A model generated the notes under the pieces. That model was given only the letters and a program-made list of their open reading frames with translations. It did no database searches and was not told the origin of the DNA. DNA of 64,000 nt from Leyella stercorea (GTDB taxonomy: Bacteria; Bacteroidota; Bacteroidia; Bacteroidales; Bacteroidaceae): assembly GCF_019052365.1 (NCBI RefSeq), contig NZ_JAHQUY010000004.1:1-64000 (forward strand). The letters are read 5' to 3'. Made by a program: the position numbers and the translations under genes. Shown piece after piece: positions 1 through 9,579 of this stretch (position 1 is the first letter of the stretch; every line of letters starts with the position of its first letter).

Positions 1-118
1 GCTTGCAACTGAACTGTGCGATAGTTCCGTTGATTGTCACACGTCCCATGATAGGGACAATTCCGTTTCTCTCCTTGCTTCCGTTTACATAGAAGACTGT
101 CTTGAATGTACTTCTCAT
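1..118 (-). CDS. Tyrosine recombinase/integrase, N-terminal fragment cut by the window edge
   Basis: An ATG at 118 opens a minus-strand frame that runs off the left edge after 39 codons. It begins MRSTFKTVFYVN and later reads VPIMGRVTINGTIAQFSCK. This matches the arm-type DNA-binding domain at the start of Bacteroides/Prevotella tyrosine recombinases, in which a beta-strand core contacts arm sites in the attachment region. The SAM-like and catalytic domains (Arg, His, Tyr residues) would lie to the left and are not visible. Such integrases belong to conjugative or mobilizable elements, so a mobile element probably lies to the left. The family call is by recognition of this N-terminus only. 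Confidence 0.72.
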   Translation of the reverse strand, partial: MRSTFKTVFYVNGSKERNGIVPIMGRVTINGTIAQFSCK

Positions 119-542
119 AATTCCTTGCTTTTTGTTCTGTGCAAAATTAAATCATGAGAGTTGCATGGCAAATTCACAACCTGTGCAGAATTGAGAAGTA
201 AAAACCGAAGCCGTTAAAAATGCTTATTAGAGCGTTTCTTTGAGGTAATGACTTGAAAGCGTTTCTACTTCTCAAATCCGCCATTTTCGCATTTCCTCAC
301 GAATGCCACAAAAAGCCAACGACTGCCACAACCACTTGAAACTCAAAACAAAAGCTCAAATCTGCTATTTTTTGCTTTTTTAGTCATTCTTTTTAAGTAA
401 AAAACATCGCTTGATATGTAGATTTCAGAGAAAATGTTTGCAGATTCCCAATAAAAAACTTATATTTGCAGCAACAAATCCCACCACGCCTCTCAACGAT
501 GCGTACCACGGTGGGACTTCGCTTTTTATATTAGTATATGTA
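119..542. other. Non-coding stretch upstream of the integrase
   Basis: About 420 nt with no credible gene. It is the 5' region of the leftward integrase. TATATTTG near 460 fits the -7 box of a Bacteroidota promoter on the plus strand. A short imperfect inverted repeat (TCCCACC/GGTGGGA, about 479-514) follows it. No tRNA or direct-repeat attachment site was recognised. Confidence 0.4.
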
Positions 543-653
543 TCCTTGCTTAAACTGTTTTCAGCATATCCGAATGTAGATTTGCATGCCATGGGATTTC
601 CAAACGGTTGGCAGGATGAGCCTTTATGGAAAATGCCTTTCACCCCGATTTAA
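543..653 (+). pseudogene. Remnant resembling the C-terminal tail of an Abi-family protein
   Basis: The plus-strand reading contains [20 protein letters not shown], then PLWK, and stops at 653. The pattern YPNVDhhxMGFPxxWxxxPLW resembles the C-terminal tail of Abi_2 (AbiD/AbiF-like) abortive-infection proteins of Bacteroidetes. Upstream of about residue 45 of the open frame there is no matching sequence, so only 30-odd codons of tail remain. Next to an integrase this fits debris of a mobile or defence island. The family match is from memory and the fragment is short. Confidence 0.35.
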
Positions 654-674
654 ACACACATATTGATTATTATA

Positions 675-790
675 GCTGGAAGATAGCAAGCAAAGGCTGG
701 AAGATAGGCTGGAAGATATTTCGTTTCCAAGCCTATCTCCCAGCCTTTATCATGCTCATAATGTGCAGCTTACGGCATTTCTGGAAGATA
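675..790. repeat. GCTGGAAGATA direct repeats with imperfect hairpin
   Basis: GCTGGAAGATA occurs at 675-685, 696-706 and 708-718, with a shorter copy CTGGAAGATA at 781-790. The copies at 692-714 pair with 725-748 as an imperfect stem of about 23 bp with a 10-nt loop. It lies downstream of the leftward barrel gene and may act at its mRNA end, but no U-run follows on that strand, so it is not a classic intrinsic terminator. Confidence 0.5.
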
Positions 791-811
791 TGGTAGATTT
801 TTTCGCCTACT

Positions 812-3148
812 CTATAGTGTAGGCCGTTCCTTCGCACTTGTGCTTACACTCTCCACACGTCTGCCGTTTATCTTTTTGCCGAAGTTAAAGTTCCAGCTTA
901 GGTTATAGGCTATTCTGAATTCAGAATATCTGTTGCGTCGCTCCATGCGCCAACCGTCTCCTGACGTTGTCGTCACCACTTTGTTACACAAAGCCCTGTA
1001 GCCCGTAAGGTCCATGTTAAGATGATTCTTGCAGAACGAGGCGTATGCTCCTAAGCTAAGAACGTAATTTCCAGATTTCTTTACGTTTACAGACTTGCTC
1101 GGAGCTTTATAATCGAACCTCAATTTCAGCCCCGTGTTGTTTGTCAGACGAGCATAGCTGTGCACACTCAGAAAAGCCGTAGCCGCATTAAAACGCTCGT
1201 TTGGTGTATGCGTATTCTTGTACTCACCGACCAGCATGGCATTTACAGTCCATATTCTGAACGGATTCACACGATAGCTGAGCACCAAGCTGTGTACGTT
1301 CTCGTGTCCTGCATTTTCCGGACAGGTATAATATACCGTCGGATCGGTTGAGTCCTGATGCATGAACACACTCACGAAGTTGGTACGATGGGAGAAGCCG
1401 TAATTAATGCTGAGATGGGGGTTGGCAGAATATGCCAATTCGAAGATATACAGCTTCTCGACATCAAGGTCGGGGTTGCCTTTGTTGTACAGTTTGTCGT
1501 TCTGATACACTACGACAGGCGAATAGTAGCCGTAGTTAGGGTAAGAGAATGTGTATATCGCCGACATGTTCAGATAGCGCTGCTTTTCCTGATTGAACGG
1601 AATGTAACCCGACACGCTGCCATATAGTCCGTTGCTGACATTCGCAATACGTGCACCGGCAAGATGGTCATCGTAGCCCAGTTTGTAATGGTCGAAGTTC
1701 ATCTCCGCCTTCAGATAATACTTGCCAGCTATAGTGTTCTCATACTCCACCATTCCGTGCGTCTGCGCCACGGAGAGCCTGTTGTCAGTGTCGTCCATAA
1801 ACTTAACAGTGTTTCCACCAAGGTTTTTATAGCTGTTCAGTTCCGATATCCTATTATAGTTCACGCCCGCCTTCAGCGAATGACTCCTGCCGATAGCGTA
1901 TGTAAGTATTGTGCTGATGTCGGCATTGTATCTGCCATTGTCGATGTCCATCAACTGTACGCCGGACGAGAAGGCTTCGTACTTACGGTCTTCCTTGAAA
2001 TGCGATTCGGAGTAAGAACCCTTCACCGACACCTTGCTCACACCGTCCTTCTTCAATCCCTTCACCATCTTCACGCTTACTCCGTTGCCGTAGTTGGAGT
2101 CATGCCCATGCTCGTTGAACAACGCAACATCCCCCGTGTTCAGAAGTTTGCCGCTTTCTTTATGCGTAGAATACGAGGCATTGACATCAATATGGTCGTA
2201 TGGCGTGAAGCTATAACGCATATTCAAGTCGTTTTGCAGCGAACGCTTCAGCTTTTGACGCGATTCTGCCTTTTGATGTGTTTCGTGGTCGGCATAGAAG
2301 ACATCCTGTTTGATTCCGTCCCTCCAGAATCCGTTTGTGTTACTGAAGTTGTTGAGCAGACTGAATTTGCCCAACGAAAGCAGAGCGTTTGCGGTCTCCG
2401 TCAACGCCCAACTCTCATCCATACAATACCATGACGAAAGCCCTACTGACCCTAACAGACCAGGTTCATTGCGCAAGACCACACGCAGAAGCGGCGGCTT
2501 AACGCCACCACTCACATACTCCGACGGAGCCTGCTGTTCAAGTTCTATACGCTCTATCATTGAAGTCGGTATCTCTTTAAGCTGCTTGTAGCTTATCACA
2601 CGGTCGTTGAGCGCAATTATCACTCCCTGCTTGCCGAACACACGTATATCGTCAGATATGGATATGCCACGAATAGTGCTCAAAAAGTTCTCTGTTGAGC
2701 TGACCTTTGCCAGCGGATTACCCTTCACTTGCACCACATAACCGCCCTTATGGTTCATCTTTGTGTATTTAGCATTAACGAGCACCTCATTAAGCATGTG
2801 CGCAGACTCCTTCAATACGAATGACGGAAGTATGGTGTCATTACCGACCATGACTGTCCTTGACTCGGTTTCATAGCCTACACAAGACACCTCCATATTA
2901 TACTTGCCCTTGATAATATCCTCAAGCCGAAACACACCATTCTGGTCTGTCGCAGTGCTGTATGTCTGCGTGCTGTCTGCAGCCGACCGCAGCCGGACCG
3001 TAGCCCATGCCACACGTTCGCCATTTGCATCTCCATCGAACACCTCACCGCCGACAAACACTTTCACAGTATCTGTCTGCGCAGAAACATCAAGACTATA
3101 CGACATCAGCGCAAACACAAAAAGGTTAATTAGATTTGGTATTCTCAT
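812..3148 (-). CDS. Outer-membrane beta-barrel protein (TonB-receptor-like, OMP_b-brl_3 type)
   Basis: Predicted outer-membrane barrel of about 778 residues. A signal peptide (MRIPNLINLFVFALMSYS, cleavage near SAQ) leads into a carboxypeptidase-regulatory-like beta-sandwich (about 30-115, ending in the typical VGYE motif). A plug-like segment follows (about 120-230, containing VFGKQGVIIALND and PTSMIERIEL), then a long barrel. The open frame extends 27 codons further upstream, but TACATTTG at 3173-3180 on this strand looks like the -7 promoter box, which puts the transcript start inside that extension; MLMRIP at 3154 is an equal alternative start. No SusD-like partner is adjacent, so this is not a standard polysaccharide utilisation pair. 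Substrate unknown. The TPR/HTH regulator upstream on the same strand could control it. Confidence 0.85.
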   Translation of the reverse strand: MRIPNLINLFVFALMSYSLDVSAQTDTVKVFVGGEVFDGDANGERVAWATVRLRSAADSTQTYSTATDQNGVFRLEDIIKGKYNMEVSCVGYETESRTVMVGNDTILPSFVLKESAHMLNEVLVNAKYTKMNHKGGYVVQVKGNPLAKVSSTENFLSTIRGISISDDIRVFGKQGVIIALNDRVISYKQLKEIPTSMIERIELEQQAPSEYVSGGVKPPLLRVVLRNEPGLLGSVGLSSWYCMDESWALTETANALLSLGKFSLLNNFSNTNGFWRDGIKQDVFYADHETHQKAESRQKLKRSLQNDLNMRYSFTPYDHIDVNASYSTHKESGKLLNTGDVALFNEHGHDSNYGNGVSVKMVKGLKKDGVSKVSVKGSYSESHFKEDRKYEAFSSGVQLMDIDNGRYNADISTILTYAIGRSHSLKAGVNYNRISELNSYKNLGGNTVKFMDDTDNRLSVAQTHGMVEYENTIAGKYYLKAEMNFDHYKLGYDDHLAGARIANVSNGLYGSVSGYIPFNQEKQRYLNMSAIYTFSYPNYGYYSPVVVYQNDKLYNKGNPDLDVEKLYIFELAYSANPHLSINYGFSHRTNFVSVFMHQDSTDPTVYYTCPENAGHENVHSLVLSYRVNPFRIWTVNAMLVGEYKNTHTPNERFNAATAFLSVHSYARLTNNTGLKLRFDYKAPSKSVNVKKSGNYVLSLGAYASFCKNHLNMDLTGYRALCNKVVTTTSGDGWRMERRNRYSEFRIAYNLSWNFNFGKKINGRRVESVSTSAKERPTL

Positions 3149-3172
3149 AAGCATAAATAATTTTGTTCGCTG

Positions 3173-3180
3173 CAAATGTA
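3173..3180 (-). promoter_or_regulatory. Candidate -7 box for the barrel gene
   Basis: TACATTTG on the minus strand fits TAnnTTTG and lies 25 nt upstream of the chosen start at 3148. No convincing -33 TTG at the usual distance. Confidence 0.4.
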
Positions 3181-3291
3181 ACACAATTAGCCCGACATTC
3201 ATTAAAAAACGACTTTTATTGCTTAACAAAAAAGTTCACAATACTTCACAAAACTTCATTAAATTAATAGTTTGATAGATTATAACATGTT

Positions 3292-5043
3292 CTATATCAG
3301 CGTCTTAATATATTCGTCGAAATCCTTAGCAGAGCCTTTCGATTTTGTCAGTTTTTCATACATCCTTTTGCGTGCATTAGATACATTCGGCAAAGAACTG
3401 TCTGTAAGCACTGCTATTTCGGACGGCTTAAAACCTAACCTGACAAGGATCATCACATCAAATTCGAATGGGCTAACTACAGATTTCAAAGCAAAAGTCT
3501 GCGGATAGAACTCCTCTATGTATAGTTTCAGTTGATTCCACTCTTTTCTCGTAGCGGCTCTCGGAGTCTTGTCAACGATATGCCAGAGTAAGCTGATTAT
3601 AGAGCCGTTCTGATCGTCTGTACCATCGGACGAATCGGCAGACGAACGTCCTTTTCCTTGAAGCTTTGCAACCAATTCTTTCTTCTCTTCGATAAGAGCA
3701 TTTATCTTTGATTGCTGTTTAGACATCAATATGTCGAGGTCTTTCTTTCCTTGTTCGAGTGCAAGAAGGTTGTTTCTTTTTGATTCGTTCTCTGCCTCCA
3801 ACTGTTGTATCTGTAGCATTCTTCGTATGCGCTCCATTGATTTCTTGTGTATTTCTCTCAAAAAAAGCAACGCCAACACAGACAACAACACGAGGAATGA
3901 GAGCACAACCGTTTTTAATCGTGTTGTGGCTTCTGCCTCCTTGCTTTTAGCCACAAGCGCCTCTGTTTCCTTACTGCTATAGTTGTATGCCGCTTGCATC
4001 TGCTGCATTCTCAACGTAGACAGTTCGACATAGGCAGAATCGTTTTCACGGCGAGCAAGCTCAGAGTATTTAGCTACGGAATCGGACAAGCCCAGCTTCT
4101 TGTAAGTTTGCGCAAGTCCTCGCAGAAACGCTTCTCTGTATTCGTGGTCGTCGGTAGAGCGCATGCCTTTCCGATAATAACCCAAAGCACCTGACACATC
4201 CGATTTAGCCAAAAGATAATTGGCTTTGTCGTTATAGTATTTTTCAAGTCCACTAACTACATTGCCCAGACTATCCACATCTCCAGAATGCTCTTCGTAA
4301 GAGCGTAATATACGACCCACCTCTTCCACCTTGCCTCTTCCGAGCAGAGTAGACACATTGGGTACAAGAACCTTTGAAGCTTCTCGCACAAAACCGTTTT
4401 TCAGATATTCATCATGCAGCCACTCTCTCAACTTACACGCCTCGTCTCGCCGATTTTGCAAATAAAGCACATTAGCTATCTGCTCTTTTGAGAGCAACAC
4501 ACCAAGCGTATCCTTATCTTTACAAGCAAAACGTACAGCCAGAGAGTAGGCAACGCCTGCCTCGTTGAAAGCAAGTTGGCTCAACAACACGTCGCCCATC
4601 TGTCCATACACACGATTGAGGAAAGCGTTATTTTTATTGCCGTCTGTTGTGTCAGCCAACGCAACCGCCTTCTGATAATCGGCCAACGCCTCTGGGTAAT
4701 TGTCAAGGTCGCGATAAACGCTTCCAAGCACATAATAGGCGGACATTTGCTCTTCAACGCTGCCGTTGTCGTCGAAATACTCCACCACTTTACGTGCCAG
4801 AGAATCAGAAGCGAACGGCTCACCGACAGAATTCTGAGCCCTTAAACGATATAGAGTAAGAAGCATACGATTATGTTGCGACATATCATTGTGGCATGAC
4901 ATAAAACTATCTATAGCAATAATGGCTTCAGCAGGATTCTGCTGATATAGGGTATCAATATGCGACAGAAACGCATTTGCACGACGATTGCTTCCACACG
5001 AAACGATACAAGCAAGTGTCAACAATAATATAAAGGGCTTCAT
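3292..5043 (-). CDS. Lipoprotein TPR regulator with membrane segment, coiled coil and C-terminal HTH
   Basis: A Bacteroidota-type membrane sensor regulator of about 583 residues. The N-terminus MKPFILLLTLACIVSC carries a lipoprotein-like signal with Cys16. Tetratricopeptide repeats fill about 25-350, one membrane helix lies near 376-396 (VVLSFLVLLSVLALLFL), a charged coiled coil spans about 400-460, and the C-terminus (about 490-583) has a LuxR/sigma-like helix-turn-helix (LGFKPSEIAVLTDSSLPNVS, then NARKRMYEKL). The family is known to place TPRs outside and the HTH in the cytoplasm. The longest frame starts at 5106; 5043 is preferred because it begins with a clean signal peptide. A strong promoter sits at 5132-5161. 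The target is unknown; the barrel gene downstream, 143 nt away, is a natural candidate. A truncated paralogue lies at 18241-19200. Confidence 0.8.
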   Translation of the reverse strand: MKPFILLLTLACIVSCGSNRRANAFLSHIDTLYQQNPAEAIIAIDSFMSCHNDMSQHNRMLLTLYRLRAQNSVGEPFASDSLARKVVEYFDDNGSVEEQMSAYYVLGSVYRDLDNYPEALADYQKAVALADTTDGNKNNAFLNRVYGQMGDVLLSQLAFNEAGVAYSLAVRFACKDKDTLGVLLSKEQIANVLYLQNRRDEACKLREWLHDEYLKNGFVREASKVLVPNVSTLLGRGKVEEVGRILRSYEEHSGDVDSLGNVVSGLEKYYNDKANYLLAKSDVSGALGYYRKGMRSTDDHEYREAFLRGLAQTYKKLGLSDSVAKYSELARRENDSAYVELSTLRMQQMQAAYNYSSKETEALVAKSKEAEATTRLKTVVLSFLVLLSVLALLFLREIHKKSMERIRRMLQIQQLEAENESKRNNLLALEQGKKDLDILMSKQQSKINALIEEKKELVAKLQGKGRSSADSSDGTDDQNGSIISLLWHIVDKTPRAATRKEWNQLKLYIEEFYPQTFALKSVVSPFEFDVMILVRLGFKPSEIAVLTDSSLPNVSNARKRMYEKLTKSKGSAKDFDEYIKTLI

Positions 5044-5131
5044 TTTTTCATGCATCAGAACGTTGCACACATTATATATATACACAACATATTTGTAGTT
5101 CTTCATAATTCTTAATATTTAGATTCGTCTG

Positions 5132-5161
5132 CAAAGATACGACTTCTTTGGAATAGCGCAA
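5132..5161 (-). promoter_or_regulatory. Promoter of the TPR/HTH regulator
   Basis: On the minus strand TTG (5161-5159) is followed after 19 nt by TATCTTTG (5139-5132), matching the Bacteroidota -33/-7 pattern with canonical spacing. Confidence 0.65.
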
Positions 5162-5253
5162 GTTTTGCCCTCTATTTTCTTCTAAATAAGCATTGATAGC
5201 GCAGCCAAAGGACTATTTACAATAAAAACCTCGTTTTATTCGTCAATTTTATG

Positions 5254-5261
5254 TAAGTTTG
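5254..5261 (+). promoter_or_regulatory. Candidate -7 box for the MgtC-family gene
   Basis: TAAGTTTG fits TAnnTTTG; no clear -33 TTG at the usual distance. A transcript start just downstream excludes the open-frame ATG at 5259 and supports the start at 5313. Confidence 0.45.
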
Positions 5262-5312
5262 TATTTTCAATTAAACTACGATCTGATTATAAAAGCAAAA
5301 GGAGGGACGATT

Positions 5313-5972
5313 ATGGAGACTTCGTATATTGATTTGATAATGCGGCTCTCGCTCGCTCTTGTTCTTGGCGGAGCGATAGGTCTTGAGCGCGAGTATAGAG
5401 CGAAGGAGGCGGGCTTCCGCACCCATTTTCTTGTGGCGTTGGGCAGCGCACTGTTCTGCGTCGTGTCGCAGTTCGGTTTCGGCTTCGACCTGAAGGACTC
5501 ATCGCGTGTGGCGGCGCAGGTGGTGTCGGGCATCGGCTTCCTCGGAGCCGGAACCATCATCTTTCAGAAGAACGTGGTGCGCGGACTCACTACGGCAGCA
5601 GGACTTTGGGTTACGGCGGCGATAGGTCTGGCTTGCGGCACAGGCATGTACGTTGCAGCGACGCTGGCTACGGCGATGGTGCTGCTTGGCTTGGAGGTGA
5701 TAAACGCCATGATTCCGCAGCTCGGCACCACAAGTGTAGAGGTGTCGTTCTCGGCTACGTCGATAGAGAGCGTGCGGCAGGTGATAGCAAGCATGCGATA
5801 CGACGGAATGGACGTGCAGACCTATCAGATTAAGGAGCGCCGCACATCGCAGGGCGAGTTCATCGAGGCGGATATACAGCTGAAGGTGAAGCGCGGCACT
5901 ACCGACACACTGCGCGTCATCGAATACATGGACAAGTTTACGGACGTAACGATTTCGGCTGTAGAAGGATAA
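5313..5972 (+). CDS. MgtC/SapB family inner-membrane protein
   Basis: About 219 residues. Four or five hydrophobic segments occupy the first 150 residues, including the family's conserved start ALVLGGAIGLEREYRAKEAG and GIGFLGAGTII. The C-terminal 70 residues form a soluble ACT-like tail (VEVSFSATSIESVRQVI). MgtC proteins in other bacteria affect survival at low magnesium and inside phagocytes, partly by modulating the F-type ATP synthase; that role is not shown here. The ATG at 5313 is preferred over 5259 because GGAGGG at 5301-5306 gives an unusually good Shine-Dalgarno site for this phylum and a -7 box overlaps the longer start. Transcribed alone and closed by a strong terminator at 5976-6012. 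Confidence 0.88.
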   Translation: METSYIDLIMRLSLALVLGGAIGLEREYRAKEAGFRTHFLVALGSALFCVVSQFGFGFDLKDSSRVAAQVVSGIGFLGAGTIIFQKNVVRGLTTAAGLWVTAAIGLACGTGMYVAATLATAMVLLGLEVINAMIPQLGTTSVEVSFSATSIESVRQVIASMRYDGMDVQTYQIKERRTSQGEFIEADIQLKVKRGTTDTLRVIEYMDKFTDVTISAVEG

Positions 5973-5975
5973 ACA

Positions 5976-6012
5976 AAAAAGGCTGAGTTCCAATGCGGAA
6001 CTCAGCCTTTTT
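5976..6012. terminator. Bidirectional intrinsic terminator between the MgtC-family gene and secA
   Basis: Perfect 11-bp stem GGCTGAGTTCC (5981-5991) and GGAACTCAGCC (5997-6007) with loop AATGC, flanked by an A-run on the left and TTTTT on the right. It can stop the rightward MgtC-family gene and the leftward secA transcript. Confidence 0.9.
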
Positions 6013-6024
6013 GCTATTGTATTT

Positions 6025-6068
6025 CTAAGCCTATCTAAGCCTATCTAAGTCTATCTAAGCCTTCTTAA
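6025..6068. repeat. 10-bp tandem repeat CTAAGCCTAT
   Basis: Four head-to-tail copies (6025, 6035, 6045, 6055) with small differences, ending in TTAAGCTTAG, between the terminator and the secA stop codon. Confidence 0.75.
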
Positions 6069-6092
6069 GCTTAGAATTTTTATGCGATTTCT

Positions 6093-9000
6093 TTACTCAA
6101 GACCCTTGCCGTGGCAGTTCTTGAACTTTTTGCCGCTTCCGCAAGGACACGGGTCGTTGCGTCCCGGGAGCTTGTCCTTAACCAGCGGAGTGTGGTTCTC
6201 TTCGATGTTCTCGCGGGTGTCGTGGTTAGCGGCAGCCTGCTGTGCAGGGTCGTTGAGTTCGGCCTTTTGCTCGGTATACTGCTGACGCTGTGTACGTTCC
6301 TCGGGAGCTGCCTCGCGCACCTCCTGCTGCTGTTGCATTTCAGGAATCTGTCCGCGTGTGAGGATAGAAGCGATGCGGTTGTTCATGTCGTTCACCATCG
6401 AGTCGAAGAGCTTAGCACTCTCGAGCTTGAAGATGAGCAACGGGTCCTTCTGCTCGTAAGAAGCGTTCTGCACGCTGTGGCGCAACTCGTCGAGCTGGCG
6501 GAGGTTCTCCTTCCAGCAGTCGTCGATGATGTGGAGCATTATGACGCGCTCGAACTGCTTAACAACGTCGCGACCCTCGGTGCGGTAAGCCTCCTTAAGG
6601 TTGCACGGAATGTTGTAGACGCGCTTGCCGTCGGTGATAGGCACCATGATGCGCTCGTAGATAGCACCCTGGTTCTCCTCAACCTCCTTGATGATAGGCC
6701 AAGCAACGCTCTCGATGCGGTCGGTCTTGCGCTTGAAGGTAGCCATTGCGCTCTGGAAAGCACGCTCCTCAAGCTCGTCGTGGCGTACGTTCTCGAAGTC
6801 CTCCTCGCTGAACGGACACTCCATAGCCAGAACCTTGAGGAAGTCCTCGCGGCATCCGGCGTAGTCGTTTGTCTCGATGATGTTCACTACGCGGTCCCAG
6901 ATGACGTTGGTGATGTCCATGCCGATACGCTCGCCCATGAGTGCGTGGCGGCGCTTCTCGTAGATTACGGTGCGCTGCTTGTTCATCACGTCGTCGTATT
7001 CGAGCAGGTGCTTACGTATACCGAAGTTGTTCTCCTCAACCTTCTTCTGTGCGCGCTCGATGCTCTTAGAGATCATCGGGTTCTCGATACGGTCGCCCTC
7101 CTTGAAGCCGAGACGGTCCATGAGGCTTGCGATGCGCTCTGAAGCGAACAGACGCATGAGCTTGTCCTCGAGCGATACGTAGAACACTGAGCTACCCGGG
7201 TCGCCCTGACGACCTGCACGACCACGCAACTGGCGGTCGACGCGGCGGCTCTCGTGGCGTTCTGTACCGATGATGGCAAGACCGCCTGCCTCCTTAACCT
7301 CCTTGGTGAGCTTGATGTCGGTACCACGACCTGCCATGTTGGTAGCAATGGTAACGGCGCCGAGCATGCGCTCCTCGAAGTGCTTGCTGCCGTCTTCTTC
7401 TGTGATCTCTACCATGCCCTTTGTGCTGCGACCAGCCTCTGCCACGATGTCTGCCTCCTTCTTGTGGAGCTTGGCGTTGAGCACCTGGTGAGGAATCTTG
7501 CGCATGTTGAGCATCTTAGAGATAAGCTCAGAGAACTCTACCGATGTGGTACCTACGAGCACCGGGCGACCGCTGTTGCGCATCTCTACGATTTCGTCGA
7601 TAACGGCTGCATACTTCTCGCGGTTGGTCTTGTATACACGGTCGTCGAGGTCCTTGCGGAGCACCGGACGGTTTGTAGGAATCTCTACAACGTCGAGCTT
7701 GTAGATGTCCCAGAACTCGCCTGCCTCAGTAGAAGCAGTACCGGTCATACCAGCGAGCTTGTGGTACATACGGAAGTAGTTCTGCAGTGTGATGGTAGCG
7801 AATGTCTGTGTGGCTGCCTCCACCTTTACGTGCTCCTTAGCCTCTACAGCCTGGTGGAGTCCGTCGCTCCAGCGGCGGCCTTCCATAATACGGCCTGTCT
7901 GCTCGTCGACAATCTTCACCTCGCCGTCCATAACAACGTACTCGTCGTTCTTGTTGAACATGGTGTAAGCCTTCAGCAACTGCTGCAGGGTATGTACACG
8001 CTCCGACTGTACGGCGTAGTGGTTGAGCATGGCGTCTTTCTTGTCGAGGCGCTCCTGCTCGCTGAGGTCTTTCTCGTTCTCAAGAGCCGAGAGCTCTGAA
8101 GTGATGTCGGGCAGCACGAAGAGCTCGTTGTCGTTCACCTGTGCTGCAAGCCATGCTGTACCCTTATCGGTAAGGTCGCAGCTGTTAAGCTTCTCGTCTA
8201 CAACGAAGTAGAGCGGCTCTACAGCCTCCGGCATGTGGCGGTTGTTGTTCTCCATGTAGTACTCCTCGGTCTTGAGCATACCTGCCTTGATACCCTCCTC
8301 AGAGAGGTACTTGATAAGCGGCTTGTTCTTCGGGAGAGCCTTGTGAGAACGGTATAATGCGAGGAATCCTTCCTCAATCTTCTTCTGGTCCTTGTTGGCA
8401 GTACCCTCGCTGATGAGCTGCTTTGCCTCAGCAAGATACTGTGTGGCGAGCTTGCGCTGAACGTCTACGAGGCGCTCTACAAGCGGCTGATACTCCTCGA
8501 ACATCTGGTCGTCGCCCTTGGCGATAGGGCCGGAGATGATAAGCGGAGTACGTGCGTCGTCGATAAGCACAGAGTCGACCTCATCGACAATGGCGTAGTT
8601 GTGCTTGCGCTGCACGAGGTCGGCAGGCGAGATAGCCATGTTGTCGCGAAGGTAGTCGAAACCGAACTCGTTGTTCGTACCGAATGTGATGTCTGCCATG
8701 TAAGCCTTGCGGCGCTCAGGCGAGTTGGGACGGTGCTTGTCGATACAGTCGACAGAGAGTCCGTTGAACATATAGAGCGGGCCCATCCACTCAGAGTCGC
8801 GTTTTGCGAGGTAGTCGTTGACGGTTACGACGTGAACGCCGTTGCCGGTAAGAGCGTTGAGGAATACAGGGAGTGTAGACACGAGAGTCTTACCCTCACC
8901 GGTAGCCATCTCCGCAATCTTGCCCTGGTGCAGTACGATACCGCCGAAGAGCTGTACGTCGTAGTGAACCATTTCCCACTTCAGGTCGTTGCCACCTGCT

Positions 9001-9482
9001 GTCCAGTGGTTGTGATAGATAGCCTTGTCGCCGTCGATGGTTACGAAGTCGTTCTTCGGGTTGGCAGCGAGCTCGCGGTCGAAGTCGGTAGCTGTTACTA
9101 CTGTCTCCTCGTTCTCTGCGAAACGGCGTGCTGTGTCTTTCACGATGCTGAAAGCTACCGGCATCACTTCGTTGAGTGCCTTCTCGTAGATTTCGAGCAC
9201 TTCCTTCTCCAACTTGTCGATAGCGTTGAAGATGCTTTCGCGCTCGTCAATAGGTGTGTCCTCAATCTTAGCCTTGAGCTCGGCAATCTTTGCCTTCTGC
9301 TCGTTGGCAGAGTCCTGAACGTACTTTTGCAGTTCTTTGGTGCGTGCGCGCAATTCGTCGTTGCTCAGCGCCTTGATCTCTGGATATGCTTCCTTCACTT
9401 TATCTACGAGTGGCTGGATAAGCTTCATGTCCTTTGATGACTTGTTGCCAAACAATGACTGTAAAAATTTGTTGAAATTCAT
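6093..9482 (-). CDS. secA: Preprotein translocase ATPase SecA
   Basis: The motor of the Sec pathway, driving unfolded preproteins through SecYEG. 1129 residues, the long Bacteroidota form. Walker A is MATGEGKTL (near 192-200), the DEAD-like Walker B is [16 protein letters not shown], and the second nucleotide domain carries [12 protein letters not shown] and the arginine-rich [12 protein letters not shown]. The C-terminus ends with the zinc-binding SecB/lipid-contact tail [14 protein letters not shown], so the gene is full length. Lineage-typical insertions lie near 340-430 ([20 protein letters not shown]). It starts [12 protein letters not shown] at 9482. It lies 97 nt downstream of the phosphatase-fold gene; a shared transcript is possible. 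Terminates at 5976-6012. Confidence 0.98.
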   Translation of the reverse strand: MNFNKFLQSLFGNKSSKDMKLIQPLVDKVKEAYPEIKALSNDELRARTKELQKYVQDSANEQKAKIAELKAKIEDTPIDERESIFNAIDKLEKEVLEIYEKALNEVMPVAFSIVKDTARRFAENEETVVTATDFDRELAANPKNDFVTIDGDKAIYHNHWTAGGNDLKWEMVHYDVQLFGGIVLHQGKIAEMATGEGKTLVSTLPVFLNALTGNGVHVVTVNDYLAKRDSEWMGPLYMFNGLSVDCIDKHRPNSPERRKAYMADITFGTNNEFGFDYLRDNMAISPADLVQRKHNYAIVDEVDSVLIDDARTPLIISGPIAKGDDQMFEEYQPLVERLVDVQRKLATQYLAEAKQLISEGTANKDQKKIEEGFLALYRSHKALPKNKPLIKYLSEEGIKAGMLKTEEYYMENNNRHMPEAVEPLYFVVDEKLNSCDLTDKGTAWLAAQVNDNELFVLPDITSELSALENEKDLSEQERLDKKDAMLNHYAVQSERVHTLQQLLKAYTMFNKNDEYVVMDGEVKIVDEQTGRIMEGRRWSDGLHQAVEAKEHVKVEAATQTFATITLQNYFRMYHKLAGMTGTASTEAGEFWDIYKLDVVEIPTNRPVLRKDLDDRVYKTNREKYAAVIDEIVEMRNSGRPVLVGTTSVEFSELISKMLNMRKIPHQVLNAKLHKKEADIVAEAGRSTKGMVEITEEDGSKHFEERMLGAVTIATNMAGRGTDIKLTKEVKEAGGLAIIGTERHESRRVDRQLRGRAGRQGDPGSSVFYVSLEDKLMRLFASERIASLMDRLGFKEGDRIENPMISKSIERAQKKVEENNFGIRKHLLEYDDVMNKQRTVIYEKRRHALMGERIGMDITNVIWDRVVNIIETNDYAGCREDFLKVLAMECPFSEEDFENVRHDELEERAFQSAMATFKRKTDRIESVAWPIIKEVEENQGAIYERIMVPITDGKRVYNIPCNLKEAYRTEGRDVVKQFERVIMLHIIDDCWKENLRQLDELRHSVQNASYEQKDPLLIFKLESAKLFDSMVNDMNNRIASILTRGQIPEMQQQQEVREAAPEERTQRQQYTEQKAELNDPAQQAAANHDTRENIEENHTPLVKDKLPGRNDPCPCGSGKKFKNCHGKGLE

Positions 9483-9579
9483 TGTATATTATTTTTATTT
9501 TTTCCTTAAATACTTATTCGGGTGTAAAATTACAAAAAAAAATCCATATATCGCCATTAATATATGTGTAAGTTGGTTT

